Made by a program: the position numbers and the translations under genes. A stretch of DNA of 64,000 nucleotides from positions 20,000 to 83,999 of the forward strand of contig RXJX01000018.1 of assembly GCA_003963245.1 (NCBI GenBank), in the 5' to 3' direction. The notes under the pieces were generated by a model. The model saw only the letters and a list, made by a program, of their open reading frames with translations. It ran no database searches and had not been told where the DNA came from. Source of the stretch: Neisseriaceae bacterium. GTDB lineage: Bacteria > Pseudomonadota > Gammaproteobacteria > Burkholderiales > UBA11063. Positions 1-9,510 of the stretch are shown here, in pieces. Position 1 is the first letter of the stretch; each line of letters starts with the position of its first letter.

Positions 1-1199
1 TGGCAAAAATATTAATTGGAATCAGTGGCAGTATCGCAGCATATAAGACTATCCTTTATTTACGAGAATTACGTAAGCTAAACCATCAATGTCGCGTAAT
101 ACTCACCACAGGTGGAGCACAGTTTGTCACAGCAAATTTAATTGCGGCTTTAGGATGTGAAGTTTATTGTGATCAAACGCTCGATTTCACTAAAGCTGAA
201 CAAGCCATGCTACACATTGATTTAGCCAAATGGGCAGAGAGATTTGTTATTGCCCCATCATCCGCGCATACGCTAGCTAAATTAGCTCATGGTTTTGCCG
301 ATAACTTGCTTACGCAAGCAGTCTTAGCCTACGATGCCACAACCCAGCCAATTTATCTCACACCAGCGATGAATCAACAAATGTGGCATAACCCAGCCAC
401 TCAAGCCAATCTTCAGTTGTTAAAAGAGCGCAATTTCACAATTTGGGAACCTGCATCTGGTCTACAAGCTTGTGGCGATAATGGCACTGGGCGTATGCTT
501 GAGGCTGAGCAATTAGTTATGCTGACAGAACAAACTTTGGCAAAACCCATACTAACTGGTAAAAAAATCATTATAACCTTAGGGGCAACCGTAGAAGCAA
601 TTGACCCAGTCCGTTTTATTTCCAACCATAGTTCAGGTAAAATGGGCTGGGCATTAATTAATGCAGCATTAGCACGTGGGGCGCAAGTAATTGCACTTTG
701 TGGTAAGTTAGCGATTAAATTACCAACGCACCCTCATTTGCAACAAATAGAAACGTTAAGTGCCGATGATATGTTAACAAGTGCATTAATTCAAGCTACT
801 GATGCAGATATGATAGTTGCCTGTGCTGCCGTTGCCGATTATAAAGTTGTTAATTATGCCCCACAAAAAATTAAAAAAAAGTCCGAACGAATTACACTTG
901 AGTTGACCAAAAATCCAGATATTATCAGCACCGTAAAGCAACAATTCCCCCAATTGATTGGCATTGGTTTTGCAGCAGAAACAGAAAATCTGATTGAACA
1001 CGCGACAAACAAACTAAAAACTAAAGGTTTAGATTTAATAATCGCTAATGATGTCAGCGAGCAGCAAATTTTTAATCATGATACAACCAAAGTAAGCATT
1101 ATTGAACAAAGTGGTACGACACAAGAACTTAACGGTAGTAAAAAGCAAGTTGCTGAAAAAATTTTTGAGCAACTGGAATCCTTGCTATGCAAGATATAA
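1..1199 (+). CDS. coaBC: Bifunctional phosphopantothenoylcysteine decarboxylase / phosphopantothenate-cysteine ligase
   Basis: CoaBC joins cysteine to 4'-phosphopantothenate (CoaB) and decarboxylates the product (CoaC) in cytoplasmic coenzyme A synthesis. The reading frame is open from base 3 and begins AKILIGISGSIAAYK. Base 1 follows the missing A of the probable ATG, so only one base lies outside the window; the full length would be 399 residues, close to the roughly 400 of the family. The CoaC part has the PAMNQQMW motif (about residues 122-129) and the ACGDNGTGRM loop, with Cys158 in the position of the E. coli active-site cysteine. The CoaB part starts near residue 190 and shows DPVRFISNHSSGKMG. 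It overlaps coaX by 13 bases, so the two CoA genes are probably co-translated. Confidence 0.95.
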   Translation, partial: AKILIGISGSIAAYKTILYLRELRKLNHQCRVILTTGGAQFVTANLIAALGCEVYCDQTLDFTKAEQAMLHIDLAKWAERFVIAPSSAHTLAKLAHGFADNLLTQAVLAYDATTQPIYLTPAMNQQMWHNPATQANLQLLKERNFTIWEPASGLQACGDNGTGRMLEAEQLVMLTEQTLAKPILTGKKIIITLGATVEAIDPVRFISNHSSGKMGWALINAALARGAQVIALCGKLAIKLPTHPHLQQIETLSADDMLTSALIQATDADMIVACAAVADYKVVNYAPQKIKKKSERITLELTKNPDIISTVKQQFPQLIGIGFAAETENLIEHATNKLKTKGLDLIIANDVSEQQIFNHDTTKVSIIEQSGTTQELNGSKKQVAEKIFEQLESLLCKI

Positions 1200-1957
1200 T
1201 TGCGCTGGATATAGGCAATAGTTGCTGCAAGCTATGTTTAAACTCACAGGTAATTATCATTCTCGCTAACCAAGACGTTCTTGCAAGTTGTTTTAAGCTA
1301 AATCTTGAGCAAAACAATCCATACTTGATTATATCCATATCCAGCGTATTAAATACCGAACACACCAAACAGCTTATTGAAAAACTGAAAACCAAACTAA
1401 ATTGGCAATACATCAAGTTTATATTCTGGAATAGCAGAGATATTCTAAAAATCGCCCTACCGACACATTATCAAAAATTAAATCATTTAGGTAGTGATCG
1501 TGCGCTACGTATTTACTACCTCAGTAAATTAGAGCAAGATATACCACAAATCGGAGTTGGTTGTGGAACAGGGTTCACTATTGAAATAATTCAGCATGGT
1601 AAGCTGATTGAAAGTTTGATATTGCCCGGGCTGAAATTACAATTAACCAGCTTGTTTCAGCAAACGGATAAACTTCCTTTAATTACCCCCGAAGCGGTTG
1701 AAGAAATTCTGAGTAATAAATCAGCTAAACTAACTACTGCGTATGCTATTTGTTCAGGAATAATTCATGGATATCTTGGACTGATTGCCCAATTAGCACT
1801 ACATTACCAAGCAAAACAGATAGTTTGTAGTGGAGCTTATGCTCATTTGCTTCAAAAATTTGCGCATAGCAGCATCCAAAATAAAATCAAGGTAATAACC
1901 CATCTTGAGTTGAATATTCTTCAACAATTAGCTGATATCGATATAATCAATCCGTAA
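1187..1957 (+). CDS. coaX: Type III pantothenate kinase, divergent
   Basis: A 256-residue member of the ASKHA-fold type III pantothenate kinases, which phosphorylate pantothenate as the first committed step of CoA synthesis. Motif 1 is DIGNS near the N-terminus, motif 2 is LGSDRALR (GxDR in the family), and the later SGIIHGYLG segment also fits. The third motif, usually DxGTAxT, reads GVGCGTGFT, so the conserved aspartate is a glycine. The usual GGxIxPG reads ESLILPG. The gene overlaps coaBC, which supports a role in CoA synthesis. The family call is good, but activity is less certain because of the changed motif. Confidence 0.8.
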   Translation: MQDIIALDIGNSCCKLCLNSQVIIILANQDVLASCFKLNLEQNNPYLIISISSVLNTEHTKQLIEKLKTKLNWQYIKFIFWNSRDILKIALPTHYQKLNHLGSDRALRIYYLSKLEQDIPQIGVGCGTGFTIEIIQHGKLIESLILPGLKLQLTSLFQQTDKLPLITPEAVEEILSNKSAKLTTAYAICSGIIHGYLGLIAQLALHYQAKQIVCSGAYAHLLQKFAHSSIQNKIKVITHLELNILQQLADIDIINP

Positions 1958-1990
1958 GTAAGAACCTGCTGATTATTACTCCACTACGAC

Positions 1991-2021
1991 TTAGCACAGG
2001 CTGCTTAAACCGTGATATAAT
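1991..2021 (+). promoter_or_regulatory. Possible promoter of lptD
   Basis: A perfect TATAAT at 2016-2021 lies 42 bases before the lptD start. TTAGCA at 1991-1996 is a weak -35 match with a long 19-base spacer. The 106-base gap after coaX holds no gene, so a promoter here is plausible. Confidence 0.35.
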
Positions 2022-2063
2022 CTATCCTTTTAATTAGACCGTTTACTGGGCAAATTTAGGTAC

Positions 2064-4430
2064 ATGACAACTAAGAAGAAGATATTTACGACATTAATGG
2101 CAAGTGCTGGGCTAATTGGCTACGGCTATCCATTGACTGCGTTAAATTATCTCGAACAGTCCGCGGTAGAGTCAGTACCTCAACAGTGTACAACTCAAGA
2201 TTTTGACTGGTACGAAAAATCTGGAGCAGATAGCGTAACTATACCTCTTGTGGAATCACAATCATTATTTGTTCAAGCAGATACCATCACTGGTCAGAAT
2301 AAACAAACTCATATTGCACAAGGCAATGTCATTGGCTACAAAGAAAGCCAAACCATTACTTCAGATTGGTTAATCTACGATCAAGCGCATGACCGCGCAA
2401 CTTTAGGTGATAATTATGTATTAACTCGTGAATATGATGCAGTTCAGGGTAAATGGGCAGATTATTATCTTGATTTGAATAAAGGTACCTTCACTCAGGC
2501 ACGAGCATTCTATAACAAAGATAATATTAGTGCAACAGGTGAATCAATTTCGACACAAGATAGCAAGCATATGACCATTGACAATGGTTTTATGACCGCA
2601 TGTAATCCAAATGATCCCGCATGGTATATAAAATCCAACCATATGACTTTTGACTATCAAAACTCTGAAGGTTCTGCACGAAATGCAACCATGTATTTTG
2701 AGTCTATCCCAATTTTTTCATCACCGTATATGACATTCCCACTAGGACAAAGAAAATCTGGATGGTTAACACCGAACTTTGGTGGAACAAGCACGGCTGG
2801 AACGATGTTTTCTGAAGCTTACTATTGGAATATGGCTCCCAATTATGATATGACAATTACTCCAGAATACTGGACCAGTCAAGGGCTTATGATCACGGAT
2901 AAATTTCGCTATATGACAGAATCAAACGTAGGCTCGATTTATACTGAACAAGTGCCTTATTCATACGGTGGAACAGTGCCAAATACTTATCGTTATTACT
3001 GGAGCTTAAACGACACATATAGCCCGCTACAATACTTCACGACAGGCTATAACTATAATGTAGTTTCAGATAATAATTATTTTAATGATTTTGGTAACTT
3101 CTATTCGGTAACAGATAATGTAAATTTGGAACAATCAGCGTTTGTACAATATAAACCAACTTGGGGTTTAGCTAGCGTTAAAGTTGTAAATTATCAAACA
3201 CTATACCCTTATGGTTATGGAACAACTATTCCTATTTACTCATCATATCCTGCGGTAAATTTTAATGTTAATGATCAGGATATTGGTTCTAGTGGATTAA
3301 AATGGAATTTATTAAGCCAATATACCGACTTTCAGTCACCAGCAATGCAAAGTGGCGAACGAACAATGCTCTATCCGAGCGTAAAGTACCCTTTTCAATC
3401 AGCATGGGGATTCGCAACGCCCAAATTTGGTTATAGTTATACCTATTATGATGTTGGAAATGATCCTGGCTATCCTAATTCTGCAGCGCAAATTAACCGA
3501 GCTTTACCAATAACATCATTGGATACTGGTTTATACTTTGATCGCCCAATGGGACTTTCTGGTGGTAGTTATACACAAACCTTTGAACCGCGTGCGTATT
3601 ACTTATATATACCGGAACAAAATCAATCCAATATCCCAATTTTTGATACTGCAACAGCCACGTACAATTATAATCAGTTATTTAGTGAAAATCGCTTCTC
3701 AGGTTACGACCGGATTAACATGGCAAACGATATAACTATTGGTGGTACTACAAGAATTTTAAATGACGCTAATGGCACTGAGTTAATGAACCTAAGCGTA
3801 GGTTATCGCTACTACATTACACCTGAAAATAACTTCCTTTATGGTAATGCAACTCAAGATGCTCAATTATTCTTACCAACGCCAAACCTAATTGGAGAAT
3901 TGAATAATAATTGGAGTAGACAATTCTCAACTAATGCTAATTTTCAATACGATACCGTCTACGATACGATTGATGCATGGAATGTTGGGATGAAATTTAA
4001 TCCAGATGATGGTAAAGTCCTAACTATTGGTTATGGCTACCAATATAACTTGCCATTACTCTACTATGCATACACGCCGGGACAAGCATTTACTCCAGTT
4101 GCTTACGAAAATCAATACGCAATAAATGTAGCCGGACAGTGGCCAATTTATGACAACATCTACGCAGTTGGACGAAGCAACTATGACTTTACCCGTGGTT
4201 TAATGTTGAATTTCCTTGGGGGCTTAGAGTATAACGGTGGCTGCTATACAGTTAGCGCAGTATACCAACAATTTATCTTTAACTACAACCAAGTACAGCA
4301 AAATTATCTATTGAATTTCTCATTTAAAGGTATCGGTAACGTTGGATCTGGAGACCCAAGCAGCAATCTCAAAATTGGTGTTCCTGGTTATATACCTGTC
4401 GGTCAACTTCAACAAAATCAATTCCAGTAG
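2064..4430 (+). CDS. lptD: LPS-assembly protein LptD
   Basis: LptD is the outer-membrane beta-barrel that, with LptE, places lipopolysaccharide in the outer leaflet. The 788-residue protein has an N-terminal signal-like segment, then an OstA/LptA-like periplasmic jellyroll (SLFVQADTITGQNKQTHIAQ onward). A long Tyr/Asn-rich barrel follows, beginning near the PIFSSPYMTFPLGQRKSGWL motif typical of LptD. There are only three cysteines (about residues 42, 180 and 727). E. coli LptD has four, including an adjacent pair near the C-terminus, so the disulfide pattern must be simpler here. It is followed at once by surA, whose product folds LptD, as in many proteobacteria. Confidence 0.95.
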   Translation: MTTKKKIFTTLMASAGLIGYGYPLTALNYLEQSAVESVPQQCTTQDFDWYEKSGADSVTIPLVESQSLFVQADTITGQNKQTHIAQGNVIGYKESQTITSDWLIYDQAHDRATLGDNYVLTREYDAVQGKWADYYLDLNKGTFTQARAFYNKDNISATGESISTQDSKHMTIDNGFMTACNPNDPAWYIKSNHMTFDYQNSEGSARNATMYFESIPIFSSPYMTFPLGQRKSGWLTPNFGGTSTAGTMFSEAYYWNMAPNYDMTITPEYWTSQGLMITDKFRYMTESNVGSIYTEQVPYSYGGTVPNTYRYYWSLNDTYSPLQYFTTGYNYNVVSDNNYFNDFGNFYSVTDNVNLEQSAFVQYKPTWGLASVKVVNYQTLYPYGYGTTIPIYSSYPAVNFNVNDQDIGSSGLKWNLLSQYTDFQSPAMQSGERTMLYPSVKYPFQSAWGFATPKFGYSYTYYDVGNDPGYPNSAAQINRALPITSLDTGLYFDRPMGLSGGSYTQTFEPRAYYLYIPEQNQSNIPIFDTATATYNYNQLFSENRFSGYDRINMANDITIGGTTRILNDANGTELMNLSVGYRYYITPENNFLYGNATQDAQLFLPTPNLIGELNNNWSRQFSTNANFQYDTVYDTIDAWNVGMKFNPDDGKVLTIGYGYQYNLPLLYYAYTPGQAFTPVAYENQYAINVAGQWPIYDNIYAVGRSNYDFTRGLMLNFLGGLEYNGGCYTVSAVYQQFIFNYNQVQQNYLLNFSFKGIGNVGSGDPSSNLKIGVPGYIPVGQLQQNQFQ

Positions 4431-4438
4431 GAGCTATT

Positions 4439-5854
4439 GTGAGCAAAAAATATACTTTAATCATGGCAATGGCATTTTTTTTAAGCAGTGCTTTTGCCGA
4501 TCAAATAGAGTCAAGTAATTCAGTTACGGCAAAAGCTGAGAGCAATCTGGCAAACCAAGTATTACCAACGCCAACGCCGGCAGCTGTACCTGTGGCAAAG
4601 CCACTGAATTCAGCACCACTAAAGCCGGTGAATAAAATTGTTGCCTATGTCAATAAACGAATTATTACCCAAAATGAACTAAACAGTCAAATGGTTCAAG
4701 CGCGCTTTAATTTAGCACAGCGTGGGATTAGGGATACCAATACTGCAGATTTAAAGAATAAAGTCTTAGAGCAAATGATTATGCAGCAAATTCAATTGGA
4801 TCTAGCTCAACGTGGAGGAATTAAAACCTCCGACGCTGAAGTTAACGATGCTATTGCCGCCAATGAAAAAGCTCAAAGAATAACTGATGATCAAATGCGT
4901 CAAAAATTAGCAGCTCAAGGGTTAAGCTATGACGATTTTAGAAATCAAATTCGTGATCAGATTACGATTGAAAAACTTAAGCAGCGTGAAGTAGATGGGC
5001 GGGTGGTAATTAATGAGGATGAGGTTACCCGTATCTTAAATAGTGAAACCTATAGAAATAAAATTGACTACCGTTTAGCTGACATTGTGATTAATTTACC
5101 AGAACAAGCCACACAGGAAATTATTGCTCAAAAGCAAAAACAAGCTGACTCTGTTTATCAACTTCTCAAGCAGGGACAATCTTTTGATCAAATGGCAATT
5201 AAATACTCTTCTGCTCCCAATGCCTTAGCTGGTGGTGACTTAGGTTGGAAAAGTAATACTTCTCTACCGCCAATTATTCTTAACCAATTAACCGGATTAA
5301 AAGAGGGTGAAATTACTCAAGTGATTAAACTGCCGATCGGTTTTTTCATTTTTAAGGTTAATGGAATTAAACAACATGGCACTCCACAAATTGTCCGCCA
5401 ATATAATGTACGACATATACTGATTAAGGTAAATGAACTCACCAGTGATGACGAAGCACATCAAAAAATCAATGATATTCGGGCAAAAATTGTTAAATAT
5501 AATGGCGATCCTGTTCGTGAAAGCCAGGAATTTGTTGAGATGGCTAAACAATACTCGGAAGATACCAGCAGTTTAAAAGGTGGCGATATTGGCTGGGTGA
5601 GTAAAGGCGATACAGTACCACAATTTGAACATGCCATGCTTATTACTCCAATTGGGCAGATCAGTCAACCTATTCGTTCACCGTTTGGCTGGCATATACT
5701 AGAAGTAATGAATACACGTGATAGTAATCTGGCTAACGACAAAGAAAAAGCTGAAATCCGAATGGAACTCCGCGATACCAAGGCACAAATGCTCTATACA
5801 GAATGGATACGAAATTTGAAAGAAATGGCATATGTTAAAATCAATGATGATTAA
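4439..5854 (+). CDS. surA: Periplasmic peptidyl-prolyl isomerase / chaperone SurA
   Basis: SurA escorts unfolded outer-membrane proteins such as LptD through the periplasm. The start is GTG at 4439, 8 bases after the lptD stop, with AGGAG just upstream. A signal peptide ends at about AMAFFLSSAFA. A proline/alanine-rich linker follows, then the SurA N-terminal domain (KIVAYVNKRIITQNEL) and two parvulin domains, roughly residues 209-308 and 320-425. Each parvulin domain carries the GGDLGW or GGDIGW motif. The length of 471 is slightly above the E. coli protein because of the linker. Its position between lptD and pdxA is conserved in many Gram-negatives. Confidence 0.95.
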   Translation: MSKKYTLIMAMAFFLSSAFADQIESSNSVTAKAESNLANQVLPTPTPAAVPVAKPLNSAPLKPVNKIVAYVNKRIITQNELNSQMVQARFNLAQRGIRDTNTADLKNKVLEQMIMQQIQLDLAQRGGIKTSDAEVNDAIAANEKAQRITDDQMRQKLAAQGLSYDDFRNQIRDQITIEKLKQREVDGRVVINEDEVTRILNSETYRNKIDYRLADIVINLPEQATQEIIAQKQKQADSVYQLLKQGQSFDQMAIKYSSAPNALAGGDLGWKSNTSLPPIILNQLTGLKEGEITQVIKLPIGFFIFKVNGIKQHGTPQIVRQYNVRHILIKVNELTSDDEAHQKINDIRAKIVKYNGDPVRESQEFVEMAKQYSEDTSSLKGGDIGWVSKGDTVPQFEHAMLITPIGQISQPIRSPFGWHILEVMNTRDSNLANDKEKAEIRMELRDTKAQMLYTEWIRNLKEMAYVKINDD

Positions 5855-6836
5855 TAAACGTTGGCTAATTTGTGTTACCAGTGGTGAACCAGCAGGGATA
5901 GGTCCAGAAATCTGCCTTGATCTGCTTGATTCAAGTTATAACCATGATTATCGCTTGCTGATTATTGGTGATATAGAGTTACTAAAAAATCGAGCAAGAT
6001 TATTACATAAAACCATTGAATTCAATCAGATTCAAGATATTGAGAATGATAATTTCGATTCTCAAAAATTAAATGTATTCAGCATAACTTGTCCAAAACA
6101 CGACTGCCTAGGTATTCCTGATCCAAGTAATGCAGCTTATGTCTTGGCTACCTTAGACAAAGCAATTGAACTATGTAAGAAACAACTAAGTAATATTATT
6201 GTTACGGCACCAATAAATAAAGATATCATAAATCAAGCAGGAACTTTATTTAGCGGTCATACTGAATACTTCGCTGAAAAGTTTAATATTCCCAAAGTAG
6301 TTATGATGCTAAGTAACCAGATTTTAAAAGTTGCACTCCTAACTACACATCTCCCCCTGAAAGATGTTCCAGCCGAAGTCACCTCAGTAAACTTAGAGCA
6401 AACGCTGGCAATCATTCATCAATCATTTAATAAGTATTTTAGTATTGCCAAACCACGGGTTGCAGTATGTGGCTTAAATCCCCATGCAGGAGAAAATGGC
6501 TATTTAGGTAGTGAAGAAATTGAGATCATAAACCCAATAATTGATTTATGGCAAAAACGCGGATACAATGTAACTGGTAGCTACCCTGCTGATACGATAT
6601 TTAATCGACACTCCGAGTTTGACGTAATTTTAGCAATGTATCACGACCAAGGTTTACCTATTGTTAAATTTTCAGGGTTTGAATATGGTGTTAATACTAC
6701 ATTGGGATTACCGATTATCCGTACCTCAGTGGATCATGGCACAGCACTAAATTTGGCAGGTAGTGGAAAAGCTTCAAGTTCGAGCTTAATAGCCGCACTT
6801 TACGCAGCAACACAGGGTTATTTTGCTACCAAATAA
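5844..6836 (+). CDS. pdxA: 4-hydroxythreonine-4-phosphate dehydrogenase
   Basis: PdxA oxidises 4-phosphohydroxy-L-threonine, an NAD-dependent step of the DXP-dependent pyridoxal phosphate route. Motifs are TSGEPAGIGPE at the N-terminus, SGHTEYFAEKF, CGLNPHAGENGYLG, MYHDQGLPIVKF and RTSVDHGTALNLAGSGKA; these include the metal-binding histidines. ATGs at 5832, 5844 and 5847 all overlap the surA stop. The last two give the spacing to SGEPAGIGP seen in other PdxA proteins, so 5844 is preferred. The usual downstream ksgA is absent. Confidence 0.93.
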   Translation: MMINKRWLICVTSGEPAGIGPEICLDLLDSSYNHDYRLLIIGDIELLKNRARLLHKTIEFNQIQDIENDNFDSQKLNVFSITCPKHDCLGIPDPSNAAYVLATLDKAIELCKKQLSNIIVTAPINKDIINQAGTLFSGHTEYFAEKFNIPKVVMMLSNQILKVALLTTHLPLKDVPAEVTSVNLEQTLAIIHQSFNKYFSIAKPRVAVCGLNPHAGENGYLGSEEIEIINPIIDLWQKRGYNVTGSYPADTIFNRHSEFDVILAMYHDQGLPIVKFSGFEYGVNTTLGLPIIRTSVDHGTALNLAGSGKASSSSLIAALYAATQGYFATK

Positions 6837-7002
6837 GTCTAAATCGGGAGTTTTTGTTTTAAGATTAAGTGATATTTACCCTATTTTACGACAGATTATT
6901 GTTAAATCACTTATCTTCACTAGGATAAAAATGCTAAAATACCCCCGTTAATTTTTAATTATAAACAAAATAAGCTCAATTCGGTTTGAATTCGCCATAA
7001 AG

Positions 7003-7024
7003 ATTTCTCTAGTAGGTGAGAAAT
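7003..7024. promoter_or_regulatory. Inverted repeat in the leader of the efflux genes
   Basis: ATTTCTC (7003-7009) and its perfect reverse complement GAGAAAT (7018-7024) flank an 8-base loop. They lie about 60 bases before the outer-membrane factor start, in a 246-base gap with no gene. It could be a repressor site or an RNA hairpin. TTATCT (6911) and TAAAAT (6935-6940), 18 bases apart, are a weak promoter candidate upstream of it. Confidence 0.35.
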
Positions 7025-7082
7025 AGATTGATACTCCAGAATGACAAATCATCTTGAGCCTCATTTAATTTGAGTAAGAAAA

Positions 7083-8468
7083 GTGCATATACGTAATTGG
7101 TCTTGCCTTAGCGCAATTCTCACTATAGCTGGTTGTAGCTGGTTATCCAGCCCAACAACGCCACAAGTAAACAGTCCACAACAATTTGACCAGGCACAGG
7201 GAAACTATCAAAGCATAGAAAGCCTACCTTATTTGGCATGGTGGCAAAATTTTAATGATCCAAAGCTAAATGAGCTAATTGAGAGTAGCTTAAAAAATAA
7301 TCTCGATCTAGAAGTTGCATTGTCCAACTTAGAGCAGGCACAAGGTCAATTACGCCAAGTTCAGCTAAGCTGGATCCCAGTTGTTCCAATTCTCGCTGGA
7401 TATTCATCTAACCCAGGATTTGGAGATATAGGAACATTCTATGGTATTTGGCCACAATATACGATTAACATAGCTCAATTAATTAAACAACAAGAACGTG
7501 CAAAATATAATTTAGAAATGAACAAGGCAATGGTTGATGGAGTTCGTCTAACTGTAATAGGACAAGTTAGTTCCGGATACTTTACCTTGATTGCTCAGCA
7601 AGAACAGTTAGCTCTACTTAACCGTTTAAACGACGATATGAACGAATTAGTTAAAATTCTTAAACAAGAAGTCAGTATTGGGCTAAAAGATAACGTTGAC
7701 TTAACTGGGCTAATGTCACAACAACAATTAATACAAGCACAAATTAGCATTGCCACGCATAATATTATCTTAAGCCAAAATACTTTACGTTACTTATTAA
7801 ATCAAAATCCAGGAACTATCACCAATAGTAATAATTTTGCTAAGCTAGATTTTAATAAATTTAAACCCGGTGCACTACCAGCCACAGTACTGCAAAATCG
7901 TCCAGATTTAAAAATGGCAGAATACGCGGTTAAATCGGCACACGCAGGGGTTGGCGTAGCATATGGTAATTTATTTCCATCTTTACAGCTAGATAGCTTC
8001 TTCGGTGCCGGCAGTAGCAATGGTACAATCGGTAACCCTGTAAATTATTCACCAATGCAAGATGCATATATAAACTGGGGAATTAATCCTAGTACTTTTG
8101 GTGAAATTGAAGCGCAAAAAGGAGCTTATCAGGCTCAAGTATATCGCTATATTCAAACTGTGCGTAAAATACTTAAAGATGTTGACAATGATTTTTCTGC
8201 AAATCGTCAATATAGCAGTAATTACCAAAGTACTCAACAAGCGTGGAAAGATCTGGCTGAAAAATATAAGTTGCAACAAGGACTTTATCAGACTGGGATC
8301 ATGTCGTATACTCAGCTTTTAAATAATAAAATACAACTTGATAATCTAGCACTAACAGTTAATCAAGCAAAACTCCAGCAAGCTATCACTGTAGTTAATC
8401 TATACCAAGATCTAGCTGGTGGTTATAAATATCAAAAACCAGAATCAACAACTTCTATAACGGACTAA
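7083..8468 (+). CDS. Outer-membrane efflux lipoprotein, NodT/OprM family
   Basis: A 461-residue outer-membrane factor that would form the trimeric exit duct of a tripartite pump. It starts with GTG and has a lipoprotein signal ending in TIAGC, with the lipidated cysteine near residue 18. The body carries the two repeated OEP regions. Recognisable pieces are AWWQNFNDPKLNELI, the coiled ALSNLEQAQGQL helix and LQNRPDLKMAEYAVKSAHAG, a hallmark of the NodT family. It is 4 bases upstream of a membrane-fusion protein and surely cotranscribed with it. No inner-membrane transporter follows, so the substrate cannot be inferred. Confidence 0.88.
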   Translation: MHIRNWSCLSAILTIAGCSWLSSPTTPQVNSPQQFDQAQGNYQSIESLPYLAWWQNFNDPKLNELIESSLKNNLDLEVALSNLEQAQGQLRQVQLSWIPVVPILAGYSSNPGFGDIGTFYGIWPQYTINIAQLIKQQERAKYNLEMNKAMVDGVRLTVIGQVSSGYFTLIAQQEQLALLNRLNDDMNELVKILKQEVSIGLKDNVDLTGLMSQQQLIQAQISIATHNIILSQNTLRYLLNQNPGTITNSNNFAKLDFNKFKPGALPATVLQNRPDLKMAEYAVKSAHAGVGVAYGNLFPSLQLDSFFGAGSSNGTIGNPVNYSPMQDAYINWGINPSTFGEIEAQKGAYQAQVYRYIQTVRKILKDVDNDFSANRQYSSNYQSTQQAWKDLAEKYKLQQGLYQTGIMSYTQLLNNKIQLDNLALTVNQAKLQQAITVVNLYQDLAGGYKYQKPESTTSITD

Positions 8469-8472
8469 TTAC

Positions 8473-9477
8473 ATGAGATTATCTTTATTACGCAGACTAA
8501 AACGGAATATTACTTTTGCCAATAGTGTAATTTTTATTGGTGCAATTACCGCCCTGCTATATATTTTTTCCTACCTATTTCCTGTTACCGATAATGCATT
8601 TGTGGTTAATAATGTCCGTCCGGTAGCAGCGCTGGTTAAAGGTTATGTGACTAATGTGTATGTTAAAAATGGAGATAGTGTCAAAAAAGGACAAAAGCTC
8701 TTTACTGTCTTTGATAAACCATATCGTTATGCCGTCGAACAAAATGAAGCAGATCTGGCAGCAGCTAAATCTAAGTTAATTACACTACAAAAGACACTAG
8801 AACGAGATGAACAGGTAAGTCAAAACCAACAAGAAACTTACACCAAACTTGCTCAAGATGATGAAAAATACCAGAAAGCATATAAAATAAATGCAGTATC
8901 ACTAATGACTTTGCAAAATTCAGAGCAAGAAACCAAAGGTGCTAAAGCTAGTTTGGTAGCTAGTCAAAAGCAAATTGAAATTGATAAGTCAAGTATCGAA
9001 ACACAAAAAAAAGAAATAGCTTCAACCGAAGCTAAGCTGAAAAATGCACAGGTCGATTTAGATCTAACTACCGTTTATGCCGAAAATGACGGTATCATTC
9101 AAAATTTTTATTTAAGCATCGGCACTCCTGTTAACGTCAATCAACCATTATTCTCATTTATTGATACTGATGAAGTATATTTTCAGGCAAATTTTAATGA
9201 AACTGATTTACGCAAAGTGCATAAAGGTTCAAAAGTTTTAATTATGCCACGTACCTATTTTGCACAAAAGATCTTTCATGGTGTAGTTGTATCTGATTAT
9301 TGGAGCGCTAACCGTCAACTAACTGATAGTCGTTCACAAATCCAGAGCGTAACCAATGAAAATCAATGGGTGTTACTGCCTCAACGGCTTCCTGTGCAAA
9401 TTAAGGTACTTGACTTAGACGACAAGTACCCTCTACGAGTTGGAACCAGTGCTTACGTTTATATCGAGACAGAGTAA
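8473..9477 (+). CDS. HlyD/EmrA-type membrane fusion protein
   Basis: A 334-residue periplasmic adaptor anchored by one N-terminal membrane helix (about residues 16-38). After TDNAFVVNNVRPVAALVKGY comes the lipoyl half-motif VKNGDSVKKGQKLFTV. A long coiled-coil hairpin (about residues 95-185) is followed by the second lipoyl half (AENDGIIQNFYLSIGTPVN) and a beta-barrel. The architecture resembles EmrA and AaeA, which work with MFS or FUSC pumps. It would connect the upstream outer-membrane factor to an inner-membrane pump, but none is encoded nearby; the next gene is a Nudix hydrolase. Confidence 0.88.
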   Translation: MRLSLLRRLKRNITFANSVIFIGAITALLYIFSYLFPVTDNAFVVNNVRPVAALVKGYVTNVYVKNGDSVKKGQKLFTVFDKPYRYAVEQNEADLAAAKSKLITLQKTLERDEQVSQNQQETYTKLAQDDEKYQKAYKINAVSLMTLQNSEQETKGAKASLVASQKQIEIDKSSIETQKKEIASTEAKLKNAQVDLDLTTVYAENDGIIQNFYLSIGTPVNVNQPLFSFIDTDEVYFQANFNETDLRKVHKGSKVLIMPRTYFAQKIFHGVVVSDYWSANRQLTDSRSQIQSVTNENQWVLLPQRLPVQIKVLDLDDKYPLRVGTSAYVYIETE

Positions 9478-9510
9478 ATCTTATACAATCACTTAGTAAA
9501 GAATCATTGT

